This document shows positions 26,194 through 34,912 of a stretch of 44,189 nt of DNA, one piece after another. The DNA lies in the IMG/VR virus record IMGVR_UViG_3300033145_000280, positions 1 to 44,189 of that record, one strand, 5' to 3'. A model generated the notes under the pieces. It made no database searches. It was given only the letters and a program-made list of their open reading frames with translations, and had not been told where the DNA came from. Source of the DNA: a virus. Position 1 is the first letter of the stretch, and the number at the start of each line of letters is the position of its first letter. The translations under genes were made by a program, and so were the position numbers.

Positions 26194-27408
26194 TTAGTAA
26201 GTCGGTAAACTCAATCCTGTAATTTTTCCACATTGATTCAGATAACGACCTATTGTTTCCGTATAAGTCTTCATGAGAACAGTAAACGAATCGGCTCCGG
26301 GGATCCACGCCATGTTAACTCTTTCGTCTATGCTGAATGGCCTTACAACGCCACGCTCAATCCCACCAAGATTGATGAAGAATACCTGATCAGGTAGTGC
26401 GGCCCAAGTTACCAGCCACGGACGACCTTCAAAGGTGGTTACTTCTTGCTTTGCACCTAGCTCTAATGTCATATCATTAAAGCGTCGGAACGGAAGCGCA
26501 ATCTCAGTATACCGATCATACTGATCATGGTTTGAAAGCATAACAAAGCCTTCAAGATTCTCTACTGCTGTCTCAATCATCAGTCGCTTGCGGAGCCTAC
26601 GTAACATCGACTCGTCCAGAGCGGTTGATCCTGCAGCAATTACCTGCGATTGTAGAACGGGAAACGAAGTACGAGAAATATTGTAAATCGCCCCAGTTGC
26701 ACTTACGAGAGCAGGAAGACCAAGAGCGGTAACTTCTACCGGAGGAGCAGAACCAGACTGCTCACCAGCAATATACACTCCATCATTATCAGCTACAGTT
26801 ACACTTGCCGCCAAAGTCATTGTAGAATCAGCAACACTTCGACTAGTAACTCGTACCGGGCCAGAAGTAATAACGCCTGTAGTATTACTCATAGTGACAA
26901 TTACCTGCCCATTACGAATAGTACGTGCGTCATCTACTGTGATAGTAGAAGCAGTCGTTCCACCAGCTTCATTAACATTAGTGATCCGACCAGTACCGTC
27001 ACCCCGTAGGAATGTAGTTTCGAAATTAGCTCCAGCTCGTTTAACAGCTTGACTAATAGCATCAGTAATTCCAGCAGCAAAGGCATCTTCGCCTCCGCGC
27101 TTAGATACTGCTTCGGCCAAACCTGAGAAAGTAACTGTATGATAGTACTTTTTCACTTCGACCTTGGCTGACTTGATTTGTTCATTACCTGCGGCGGGAA
27201 GGGTATTATCATCCTTCGAACGCCAACCTCCACCCGACTCATTACCAGCGATGCGGACAGCGAAAAATGCGCCCTCACCGGAAGGTTGGAACCGAGTGTT
27301 CTCCTTTAGCCTACTATGCACAGGTGAAGATAATTGCTGCATTTGCCCAATAAAATCAACCACATAGCGCCGTAGGAGCATGTCACCTAAAGTAGCAAAG
27401 GTTTCCAT
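26194..27408 (-). CDS. Major capsid protein, HK97-fold
   Basis: A 404-aa protein. It follows the scaffold gene and precedes a terminator, as in T7 gene 10. The sequence fits an HK97-fold coat: a helical N-terminal arm (1-45), a long beta strand region with GNESGGGWRS near 54-63, a spine-helix segment (about 100-130, EDAFAAGITDAISQAVK), a beta-rich insertion (about 150-230), and a C-terminal A-domain ending in a strand pair. No signal or membrane segment. AAGGAG precedes the ATG. Confidence 0.88.
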   Translation of the reverse strand: METFATLGDMLLRRYVVDFIGQMQQLSSPVHSRLKENTRFQPSGEGAFFAVRIAGNESGGGWRSKDDNTLPAAGNEQIKSAKVEVKKYYHTVTFSGLAEAVSKRGGEDAFAAGITDAISQAVKRAGANFETTFLRGDGTGRITNVNEAGGTTASTITVDDARTIRNGQVIVTMSNTTGVITSGPVRVTSRSVADSTMTLAASVTVADNDGVYIAGEQSGSAPPVEVTALGLPALVSATGAIYNISRTSFPVLQSQVIAAGSTALDESMLRRLRKRLMIETAVENLEGFVMLSNHDQYDRYTEIALPFRRFNDMTLELGAKQEVTTFEGRPWLVTWAALPDQVFFINLGGIERGVVRPFSIDERVNMAWIPGADSFTVLMKTYTETIGRYLNQCGKITGLSLPTY

Positions 27409-27447
27409 TTCCTTTTATCTCCTTAGTTAACCAGAGCTACCAATTAA

Positions 27448-28401
27448 TTACGCAGTTCGCCTCATGATTTCAACCATCTTAGCTTCGACTTCAGCATCAG
27501 ACATTTCAGGTCCTAGAACCTTGCCATCTGCATCCGTTCGCATCTGTCCAAGTTTATCATCATCAAGAATCCCTTTAATATACTCCTCATCTGAAGGAGC
27601 CGTATCAACTGATTTCTCTGGTGTAGTTTCAAATGCGTCCAATTTTGCTTTTAGCGCACCTCTAGGCTCACCGTACTTCGTTAAAGCTCTTTTATAGCCC
27701 TCTGTAATATGATGTTTCATAGTAGAAGGATCTTTGTCGATCTTCTCCCATTCCACACTCTGTGACAAAAGACCACCGACCATGGCTTTATCACCATCGT
27801 CATACTCTTCTGGAAGTGATTCAAGTATGCTATCTGAAATCATCCGCGTCTGCTCCATTAACATGTCAGCTCGCTGATCAGCAAAAGCAGTGTCTAATTG
27901 CTTTTGGTGCTTCTCAAAAAGTTTAGTAACATCTTGAGTTGCTTCTTCTTCAGTCTTTGCACCAGTTTCAACATCTTCAACACCTTCTTTCAGAGCCTTG
28001 TCTAGAGTTTCAACTAGCGGTTTATACTTTGGGTGTTCTGCTAGTTGACGGAGACGGTCAAGTACATCCGCATCCTCTTCAAGTCCCTGAACCTTCTGCC
28101 GAAGATCGTTCTCTCTGGCCGTGGAGGTTTCCTGATCACCCAGGATTTTTTCTAACTTCCCAGTAAGATCATTAACCTGATCCACCTTTTGCTTGAATCG
28201 GTCATAAGGAATTTCTTGAGTGGGCTTTTCTTTACCCTTCTCTGGTTCCTCAGTGCCTGTAGTGCTAGAACTCTCTACGGGTGGAGTTTGAGGAGCTTCC
28301 GCTGTCTCAGTTTTCTCCGTCGCTTCCTGTTCTTCGTCAGTTGGCGATTCTGACTCATGTGCTTCATTTAGTTGAGCTACAATCTCTGCGCCTGTCGGCA
28401 T
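27448..28401 (-). CDS. Capsid scaffold protein
   Basis: The start is the ATG at 28401 with GGAGGT seven bases upstream, not the upstream in-frame TTG; this gives 317 aa. The protein is very acidic (Glu-rich N-terminal 70 residues), predicted mostly helical and coiled-coil (about 75-200), with no cysteine, as in T7 gp9 (307 aa) and other scaffolds. It sits directly before the capsid gene. It should guide procapsid assembly and leave the head. A direct repeat lies in its leader. Confidence 0.88.
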   Translation of the reverse strand: MPTGAEIVAQLNEAHESESPTDEEQEATEKTETAEAPQTPPVESSSTTGTEEPEKGKEKPTQEIPYDRFKQKVDQVNDLTGKLEKILGDQETSTARENDLRQKVQGLEEDADVLDRLRQLAEHPKYKPLVETLDKALKEGVEDVETGAKTEEEATQDVTKLFEKHQKQLDTAFADQRADMLMEQTRMISDSILESLPEEYDDGDKAMVGGLLSQSVEWEKIDKDPSTMKHHITEGYKRALTKYGEPRGALKAKLDAFETTPEKSVDTAPSDEEYIKGILDDDKLGQMRTDADGKVLGPEMSDAEVEAKMVEIMRRTA

Positions 28402-28420
28402 AGTGCCTACCTCCAATTTA

Positions 28421-28472
28421 TTACGCCCGGGAGTGGTTGGACGATAATTAAACTATTTTTTACGCCTGGGAG
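28421..28472 (-). repeat. Direct repeat in the scaffold leader
   Basis: A 13-base element (CTCCC-R-GGCGTAA on the reverse strand) occurs at 28421-28433 and 28460-28472 with one mismatch, between the promoter and the scaffold ribosome-binding site. It could be a protein-binding or translational control site; function unknown. Confidence 0.5.
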
Positions 28473-28510
28473 AGACAACCTTACGGAAAAATAGAAACAC
28501 CCCTATTGTT

Positions 28511-28533
28511 ATATATTAAATAATTCCTTTTCC
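28511..28533 (-). promoter_or_regulatory. Late promoter motif copy 5
   Basis: AAAAGGAATTATTTAATA on the reverse strand (core 28514-28531), followed by TATAA instead of GGA, about 94-110 bases ahead of the scaffold start. An upstream A/T block with TGTCATAAACATA (to 28567) parallels copy 2. It would drive scaffold and capsid genes. Confidence 0.7.
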
Positions 28534-28588
28534 TTATATGTTTATGACATTTAGAAAACGATAAACAAAGCTAAAGGATATTAATCTC

Positions 28589-30715
28589 TTATCTCGTCTG
28601 CACCGGGAACAGCGTCAGCGTGACGGTTCCCATGAAGTTTCCACCATCACTACAGTCACTAGCGTCAGCAGCATGTAGAGCCAACGCTTCATTAGCAGTA
28701 AGCAGCTCCATCAGAGGTACAGTAGTTGCTTCTCCTGCTGTATTAAGCGTCTCGCCGTTGCCCCATGTGATCGTCCCTTGACTACCAGCTACGTCAGTAT
28801 ATCCAGCAGGAGCGGTTGTATCTCCTCCGCTTCGCAGACTAAAACTGCAGCCGGTTGTTGATGCCGCGTCGTCATTCGTCCACATGCTCAGGTAGGCGGG
28901 ATAGTAACTATTTGACATCGACGAACCTGCGGGTCCGATCATGTTCACGGTGTTCTCGTAGGAGGTATTCCCCCACAAGCCAGTGGTGAAACTTAGGGCC
29001 TCATCCGTCCCTGCAGTGACTGGCTCATCGTTCACGTTCACATGAAGCACCACCGCTCCCTGATGTCGCACGTAGGCGTATTCCGGTGGCGGGACCGTCC
29101 CGCCGTCCACCCAGGCGTGAGTGATGTCCACGATGCCGGTCGCATCAGAATGGTGGTTGAACATCCGGTAATCGTCTCCTTCGCCCGGATCGACATCGCT
29201 GCCCGCGAGAAACGCCCAGAGCTGGAGGGAGTCGCCCGACGTATCACCGAAGGTCTTGCCTACGATGATGTCGTCGAATTCCTCGCTGTCCTTCTGTGCC
29301 GCGATAGCCCCGGTGACCTTGATGTCGCGAAATTGCGTATCCCCTGACGGGTAGTTGCACACCGCGCCGCCGTGGTCCGTATCGAACACGCAGGGGCGGA
29401 AGTTCCCATCGAAGTCAGACGTTCCCGCCCCGACGATGAAGCTATGCCCGTCCGATGTCGCGCCGCCGCCCTCGCTACGGAATCGGATGAAGTCCTGTCC
29501 GGTGCCGTTGAAGATAACCACCCCCCCGAAGTCGTTGCCGTTGTGCATCGTGATGTCGGTCCACGACTGCCGCCGTGCGCCCTCGAAAGCGCCGCGCGCA
29601 TCACAGGACGTGCCGCCCTTGGCACAATCTGCCGAGACTGACAAGACCGACCCGGTGTAGGGCTCGCCGATCACGACGTTCACGTTGTTGTCTTCGATCT
29701 GGCCGCTGCTCCATCCGCCGCCGATGTGGTTGCCAGTCGAGTAGACCCCTACCCCGAACCGGGTGATGTTCATCCTGCCACGATGTGAGTTGATAAAGCC
29801 GACCCCGGTCAGCATGTAGCCGATGTTGTCGTTGTCTCTAAATACTGTATGGTCAACGCCATTGCCCTGTAAGCTTGGTGCCCACTCACTGAGGTCCGAG
29901 TAGTAGACACTATCCTCCCAGACGGCGATGGAAGAAGTGACCGACCCATGCAGGACATCGGTCGAGTCTATGACCGGGATATGCCCTGCTGCCCATCCGA
30001 CGGAGGAGCAAGTTCCTCCGGTACAGTCCCCGTTGATGAGGCATGTCTCTCCATCATCTCCTCCACCACCGGAGCATCGCAGAGTTGCATCCGAGTCGCT
30101 GAGGAACGTGATCCGAGGAGATCCGGAGAGCTTGATCTTCTCGACGGCGACGCCGGGATTCATGGCACCGCTGTCGTATTTGTATCCCACCTCATGGGCG
30201 CACCCGATCTTGACTACAACCACCCCAGGGTCTTCAGCCCCGAGGGTTACGTCCACGTTGAGCCGACTCAGGTCAAGCTCGAACTGGCCGTTGAAGTTCA
30301 TAATGAAGGAGTCCCCACCCGAAGTGCCTCCTCCGTACGGGACCGGGTAGTTCCCATTTTTCTCGTTGCTCGGGCAGATGTATATGCCGACATGTCGCTC
30401 ATTGTCCACCGTCGGGATCTCGTAGAAGTCGTCAATAGTAACGTCGATATCGCCGACGACTATTGCCTTCTGGATGGTCCTGTCGTCTGCCGTTCCCCAG
30501 CAGGTTTGTACCCCGTCGCAGGTATTGTCGGTATCGACAATCCTGTCGATGATGGCACCCATGATGTAGTCGAACGGGTCCGCCATCCCATCGACGTTGA
30601 TGAGGATCTCCGTCTCGGTGGCCCAGCCACCGATACCGACCCCACCTATAGTAATACTACTATTTACTGGTGTAGCTATAAAAAGTGCTATGACTATAGC
30701 TATAAGATACTTCAT
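28589..30715 (-). CDS. Secreted Cys-rich beta protein, high-GC insert
   Basis: A 708-aa protein with a signal peptide (MKYLIAIVIALFIATPVNSS, residues 1-20), no other membrane segment, and about 20 Cys, several in short pairs (for example C-L-I-N-G-D-C-T-G-G-T-C). Gly/Ser/Asp-rich repeats of strands in the middle suggest a beta-helix or beta-solenoid, with a beta-sandwich C-terminus. The signal-peptide DNA is AT-rich like the phage, but the rest is GC-rich (one 60-base line at 29581 is 65% GC), so the passenger part looks imported. It could be a surface adhesin, tailspike-like protein, or secreted effector. Confidence 0.72.
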   Translation of the reverse strand: MKYLIAIVIALFIATPVNSSITIGGVGIGGWATETEILINVDGMADPFDYIMGAIIDRIVDTDNTCDGVQTCWGTADDRTIQKAIVVGDIDVTIDDFYEIPTVDNERHVGIYICPSNEKNGNYPVPYGGGTSGGDSFIMNFNGQFELDLSRLNVDVTLGAEDPGVVVVKIGCAHEVGYKYDSGAMNPGVAVEKIKLSGSPRITFLSDSDATLRCSGGGGDDGETCLINGDCTGGTCSSVGWAAGHIPVIDSTDVLHGSVTSSIAVWEDSVYYSDLSEWAPSLQGNGVDHTVFRDNDNIGYMLTGVGFINSHRGRMNITRFGVGVYSTGNHIGGGWSSGQIEDNNVNVVIGEPYTGSVLSVSADCAKGGTSCDARGAFEGARRQSWTDITMHNGNDFGGVVIFNGTGQDFIRFRSEGGGATSDGHSFIVGAGTSDFDGNFRPCVFDTDHGGAVCNYPSGDTQFRDIKVTGAIAAQKDSEEFDDIIVGKTFGDTSGDSLQLWAFLAGSDVDPGEGDDYRMFNHHSDATGIVDITHAWVDGGTVPPPEYAYVRHQGAVVLHVNVNDEPVTAGTDEALSFTTGLWGNTSYENTVNMIGPAGSSMSNSYYPAYLSMWTNDDAASTTGCSFSLRSGGDTTAPAGYTDVAGSQGTITWGNGETLNTAGEATTVPLMELLTANEALALHAADASDCSDGGNFMGTVTLTLFPVQTR

Positions 30716-30740
30716 TTGATTACTCCACTATTTGATGTTA

Positions 30741-31481
30741 TCATTCAGCGTTGAACGAAACCGCGAACGCCCGGTAACCATCTTCGGGCTCTAGCGTCCA
30801 CTCTTGGTCGCCTGTGGGATTGTCAGGTATTTCCCACGCGACACCTACGGCCACATTGCCCGAGCTGGAACCTACCAAGATCCAGCAGTCATCATCTTCT
30901 ACGAACCCGCTGGGACAGGTAAGAACGTCGGTGGTGTAGCCATCAGCGAGGTCGATGTACATCGCCAGCGCGCCGGTATCCACAGCAATGCTGAGAGATG
31001 TTTGTGCCGTACCGCTGCCGCTATTCGCCGAGTGGTTATCTAGGATGTCCCCGCTGTCGTGCCCTGTGATCTTACATATTCCACCCGTGGATTTTTGGCT
31101 TCCGGTCCAACTGACGGTATATGTCGGGTCTTCGCCTTCGCTGTCTGCCTCTCTGTACCACAGTCCACCGCATGGTTGACCCTGAAAGTCATCGAAAGCT
31201 ACGACCTCCACCCACGTTCCCGCAATCCCAATATCGGTACATGAGGGGTCACCTCCCACAAACGCGACCATCAGGTCGCCATCCGAAATGTCGAGCGTGC
31301 CTGTCGTATAATCGTGAGAAGTCCCTCCGGATTCGTCGTCTACCAGTTCGCACCCGGTGAGGGTAATGCCGCCGCCCTCCTCAACAACGGGAGGAGGTCC
31401 CCACACAGTAGGCGTACCACTCCCATAATCCAGCCCCATTAACACAAATGACAATAATAGTAAGCCTAACCTCTGATTCAT
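30741..31481 (-). CDS. Secreted beta-sandwich protein, high-GC passenger
   Basis: The best start is the ATG at 31481, overlapping the preceding stop as ATGA, with AGGA upstream; the TTG 15 bases further up is less likely. This gives 246 aa. Residues 1-20 are a signal peptide (MNQRLGLLLLSFVLMGLDYG). The mature part is acidic, Gly/Ser/Thr-rich and has about six Cys, with a strand pattern like concanavalin-type domains (GDLMVAFVGGD, TYTVSWTGSQ). The first ~90 bases are AT-rich and the rest GC-rich, as in the gene that follows. Confidence 0.72.
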   Translation of the reverse strand: MNQRLGLLLLSFVLMGLDYGSGTPTVWGPPPVVEEGGGITLTGCELVDDESGGTSHDYTTGTLDISDGDLMVAFVGGDPSCTDIGIAGTWVEVVAFDDFQGQPCGGLWYREADSEGEDPTYTVSWTGSQKSTGGICKITGHDSGDILDNHSANSGSGTAQTSLSIAVDTGALAMYIDLADGYTTDVLTCPSGFVEDDDCWILVGSSSGNVAVGVAWEIPDNPTGDQEWTLEPEDGYRAFAVSFNAE

Positions 31482-31969
31482 TCTAATCCTGAACAATCAT
31501 CCAAACAACCTTCGCCATCACAAACCTCACCTGTATCTACTACATCGTCACCACAATGAGCAGGGTGACAATAGGTACGACAAGCATCAGGTGTGATGTC
31601 GGAGTTAGAGCCGCCGTCATCACAAATTTCACCAGCTAAAGTATCAATTTCATTATCACCACAAACAGCATCTCGAAGTGGGGAAGGGAAATTATTAAGT
31701 ACCTCAGCAACTCTATCACTGACTTCAAGTCTAGCTGCTTTCTGTGTCACTCTGTCAGTAATCTTCCTAACAATCGTCTCTTCTCCAATACGAATCAACA
31801 TAGAGCCACATTCAGAATTAGTTGGATCTTTAGCACCATAAATGACCGCCAAGTAGTCACAGACAATCTGCAGATCATCTACAGAAGTGGCAGGTACAGT
31901 AACTGAAAACGTAGCCCCCCAAGCCGGTAGAGCTAATGACAAAAATAAAGGTATAATTAAAAGTTTCAT
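31478..31969 (-). CDS. Secreted protein with two Myxococcota-type disulfide repeats
   Basis: A 163-aa protein with a signal peptide (residues 1-19, cut after AWGA) and two copies of the CGD-x-x-x-D-x-GE-x-CDD-type repeat at 103-134 and 139-159, the TIGR02232/DUF4215-like myxo disulfide repeat known mainly from Myxococcota and related bacteria. The middle (30-100) is helical. It lies just after the 943-aa fibre-like gene (three-base gap) and its stop overlaps the start of the next secreted protein. Four Cys per repeat imply oxidative folding outside the cytoplasm. Confidence 0.82.
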   Translation of the reverse strand: MKLLIIPLFLSLALPAWGATFSVTVPATSVDDLQIVCDYLAVIYGAKDPTNSECGSMLIRIGEETIVRKITDRVTQKAARLEVSDRVAEVLNNFPSPLRDAVCGDNEIDTLAGEICDDGGSNSDITPDACRTYCHPAHCGDDVVDTGEVCDGEGCLDDCSGLE

Positions 31970-31972
31970 ATT

Positions 31973-34804
31973 TTATTCTCCACTAAATACATCATCAACA
32001 TCATAACAAAACCGGACTGCTAATAGCTTAGCGTCCTGAGTATAATCATCCTCACTAGCACACCCAGTAGGAGTACCAGCCACGTCTCTAAAAACCTTAA
32101 CAATAGCACGCTGGCTCTTAACCATACTGTGAGTAAAAGTAACCGGGGCGCTGTACATAATATCACCATCAAGGATACAAATATCGTTTGCGCCATTAAC
32201 AGTACCTGCTAAAGTACCAGCCTCCCAAGCACCGTCATCAGCGAAAGAGTCACCATCAATCTGCCAGCAAACGTCATCTGCGTCATTCTCGTCACAGTCA
32301 GTATGGTCAGAATGCCAAACAAAGGTTACGGCTGCTGTAGTACCAATCATATTATCCGGCAACTCAAATGCCCACGTCGCTGCACTATCTGCTCCGGTAG
32401 CAAAGTTCATAGTACGATAATCGTGCGTACCACCGACAATAGTCTCAGTCGTACAACCCCCAGTGCCGAGGCAATTACCGCCAGTAGCATCAAGCATCAC
32501 ACACTCAGTAGGGAAGTTATTGGTAATCTCTATTCCACCTGTGATACCAGTAATCGCAAAATCAATCGCAGAGACAGTACCATCTGAAGTAATATTACCT
32601 ACACCAGTAATAACACCAGCAACGTCAATAGCCCAATCACTAGACTTTAGCTCTAATGTATCTCCACCATCTCCAACAGTTAAAGCAGCAGAAGGGTTGA
32701 TAGTGTTAATAATTTGGGTGGTATTTGCCACCACCGTAAGAACTCCAGCATCTTCAGTAGCCGAAGCTAGGGCTCCTCCTACAGTACAATTAACACTAGC
32801 ATTTGCTGCTCCTGTAAAACAAAGGACATCACCATCTGCTGGGGCTGTTAAAGACACATTAGTAACATCATCAAGATCAGCAGCAGCAGGAATATCAGTA
32901 CAATTAGTACAGTCAATAGCAGGCTCAGCAACCCACGCCGGATCATCTGCACCTGCCATAAAAACATCATTAGCGCCGCCTAATGCTACAGCCTCCCACT
33001 CACCACCAGCATCACCTACAATAATATTACCACGAGTTTCAGCAAGACCGCCTAGAAGAGTTAATTCAGTATCAAGAGGCTGTATCAATAACTCTGCTAA
33101 TGTCTGCCATGAGAAGTCATTGCCAGTATCATCGAATGTGAGGATGTCATTGTTAGTAGCTTCATTATCAGCATCAAGGTCAATTTCTAAAATTGTATCA
33201 TCATCAATATCACCAGTAACAATTGCACCAAATGCTGGGTTACCAGCAGCATTTCCGTGTAGAACAGTAGTAGTAGAACCTTGATTTTCGAAGTGTGAAC
33301 TTGCAAGAACCAGATCAATCTCTGTACAAGTTAGAGTATTGGGGGCATCATCGGCAAATACAATGGTCTCATCAGTGGGACATACGGGGATAGCAGTATA
33401 AATAACATCGTTACTTGTACTGCCAATAGGAATTTCTGTGTCTTCAATATCAGTAGCTACAGTTTCTAGGTTATTAACCTCAGAAGTCAGGAGACCAAGC
33501 TCTGTTGGAGTCTGCCATGAGAAGTCATTGCCAGTATCATCGAATGTGAGGATGTCATTGTTAGTAGCTTCATTATCAGCATCAAGGTCAATCTCTAAAA
33601 TAGTATCATTAGCAATACCGCCAGTGACTATACCTGTAAGATTAGCTCCACCACCAACAAATTCGGGAGCAGTTAAAGTTCCTGCATTAGGATTATATGC
33701 AAGATCACCGTCTACCTCTGCACCAGTTGCTCCACTTCCTGATGCTCCAGCACTAAACCAGACAGGATTTTCCTCCGTCTGTGCTTCATTGTCTGTAATA
33801 GTAACGGTTGTTGCGAGTGTGGCAAGATTAATGGTGATAGTGTTAGGTACTTCTCCATCCGCAATACAGTCAGAACACCCAGAATAAATATCAGCATCTA
33901 AAGTACCATCAGTAATACTTAACCCATCTCCTTCAAGGTCAGTAACCGGAGAAGCATCAGTAACAATACCAAGCTCTGCTAGAGTCTGCCATGAGAAGTT
34001 ATTCCCGGTATCATCAAATGTGAGGATATCTCCATCAGTTGGATCAGCCTCATCTACATCAAGATCAATTTCTAGAATTGTACCGTCAGTAATCTCTCCT
34101 GTAACAATACTACTATCAGCAATAATAGCCAGATCAGCTTCAGTCACTGTCATCGCATCAGTCTGTAAAGTTAACTCAGTAGCACTTGCAGAACCAATCT
34201 CAATCGTACCAGTATGTGCTCCTCCAAGTTTAACTAAAGGCACTCCACCACCAGCACCACCAGTAATATCAGCATCTACACTTAAGTACTCCACCAAAGA
34301 AGACGCAATCTGAGTCTTAAAAGTAACATCAACATCTTCTTGACCATCATCTAGATCAGTCGCCTGAGCATAAATACAAGCATCATCAGTCTCTGAAGCT
34401 GAGTCCTGATCGTCCATACAGAGAGAAGGAGTACTAGTTGCAACAGTAGCAATGTTAGCCCCAAAACTAATTAGACCGTCACTAAAAGTAATAGTAGGAT
34501 CATTAGCCCCAGAGAGAGGGATTGTCCACGTCAGAGTGGCACTTGAACCGTCTTCAACATAGATAGCATCGAGCCTCTTGTTAGTGCCGTCTTCATGAGT
34601 AAACCAAAGAGTCCCAGGATCATCACCACTATTGACCCAAAGCTGTCCATAGCCAACGATATCTCTTTGTGCATCAGACTGTTCAAATAGATAAGCACTA
34701 AGACCTTTCAAAATAGTCGTAGTCCCATAATCTGTACGTGCCAAAGCAATACCTGAAATACAAATTAACGATAGAACAATACCTATGATTACTTTTTTAT
34801 TCAT
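31973..34804 (-). CDS. Secreted tail-fibre-like repeat protein
   Basis: A 943-aa protein with a signal peptide (residues 1-22, ending IALA-R). It carries at least three copies of a module with ILEIDLD and ILTFDDTGNDFSWQTLAEL (one pair encoded by 82 identical bases), as in phage fibre repeats, and a C-terminal beta-sandwich with Trp and Cys resembling fibre tip domains (about 770-940). The signal peptide is unexpected for a tail fibre and suggests export. It is the first gene after promoter copy 6. Confidence 0.75.
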   Translation of the reverse strand: MNKKVIIGIVLSLICISGIALARTDYGTTTILKGLSAYLFEQSDAQRDIVGYGQLWVNSGDDPGTLWFTHEDGTNKRLDAIYVEDGSSATLTWTIPLSGANDPTITFSDGLISFGANIATVATSTPSLCMDDQDSASETDDACIYAQATDLDDGQEDVDVTFKTQIASSLVEYLSVDADITGGAGGGVPLVKLGGAHTGTIEIGSASATELTLQTDAMTVTEADLAIIADSSIVTGEITDGTILEIDLDVDEADPTDGDILTFDDTGNNFSWQTLAELGIVTDASPVTDLEGDGLSITDGTLDADIYSGCSDCIADGEVPNTITINLATLATTVTITDNEAQTEENPVWFSAGASGSGATGAEVDGDLAYNPNAGTLTAPEFVGGGANLTGIVTGGIANDTILEIDLDADNEATNNDILTFDDTGNDFSWQTPTELGLLTSEVNNLETVATDIEDTEIPIGSTSNDVIYTAIPVCPTDETIVFADDAPNTLTCTEIDLVLASSHFENQGSTTTVLHGNAAGNPAFGAIVTGDIDDDTILEIDLDADNEATNNDILTFDDTGNDFSWQTLAELLIQPLDTELTLLGGLAETRGNIIVGDAGGEWEAVALGGANDVFMAGADDPAWVAEPAIDCTNCTDIPAAADLDDVTNVSLTAPADGDVLCFTGAANASVNCTVGGALASATEDAGVLTVVANTTQIINTINPSAALTVGDGGDTLELKSSDWAIDVAGVITGVGNITSDGTVSAIDFAITGITGGIEITNNFPTECVMLDATGGNCLGTGGCTTETIVGGTHDYRTMNFATGADSAATWAFELPDNMIGTTAAVTFVWHSDHTDCDENDADDVCWQIDGDSFADDGAWEAGTLAGTVNGANDICILDGDIMYSAPVTFTHSMVKSQRAIVKVFRDVAGTPTGCASEDDYTQDAKLLAVRFCYDVDDVFSGE
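33103..33184 (-). repeat. 82-base exact repeat, copy A
   Basis: Identical to 33511-33592, offset 408 bases (136 codons), in the same reading frame. A diverged third copy starts at about 33985. It encodes the FDDTGNDFSWQT module. Recent duplication or gene conversion is likely. Confidence 0.9.
33511..33592 (-). repeat. 82-base exact repeat, copy B
   Basis: Second copy of the repeat at 33103-33184, identical over 82 bases; the flanking sequence differs. Confidence 0.9.
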
Positions 34805-34815
34805 GGGCCACCTAA

Positions 34816-34834
34816 CCTAATAATAATCCCTTTT
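34816..34834 (-). promoter_or_regulatory. Late promoter motif copy 6 (weak variant)
   Basis: AAAAGGGATTATTATTAGG on the reverse strand, close to the consensus but with changes, about 12 bases before the 34804 start and just after a terminator. It would start the secreted gene cassette. Confidence 0.5.
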
Positions 34835-34843
34835 AGTTAAGTT

Positions 34844-34911
34844 AAAAAAAAGGAGCCTGGGTGGGGGAGGGACACCACAGGCCCCTGCCGCCATGGAGAG
34901 GAACACGGCGG
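34844..34911 (-). terminator. Double-hairpin terminator before the secreted cassette
   Basis: Hairpin 34852-34859 with 34878-34885 (one G-T pair) followed by eight T on the reverse strand, preceded by a second hairpin (34888-34895 with 34904-34911). It ends transcription from the portal cluster. Confidence 0.75.
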
Positions 34912-34912
34912 A

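Noticed and set aside
29948-30754. A 268-residue + strand open frame opposite the 708-aa secreted gene
   Set aside because: GC-rich coding on the - strand leaves open frames on the other strand. It has no ribosome-binding site and no domain; the - strand gene has a signal peptide and coherent repeats.
32463-33284. A 273-residue + strand frame opposite the fibre-like gene
   Set aside because: Ser/Val/Pro-biased shadow of a repetitive - strand gene, no ribosome-binding site, and no convincing protein pattern.
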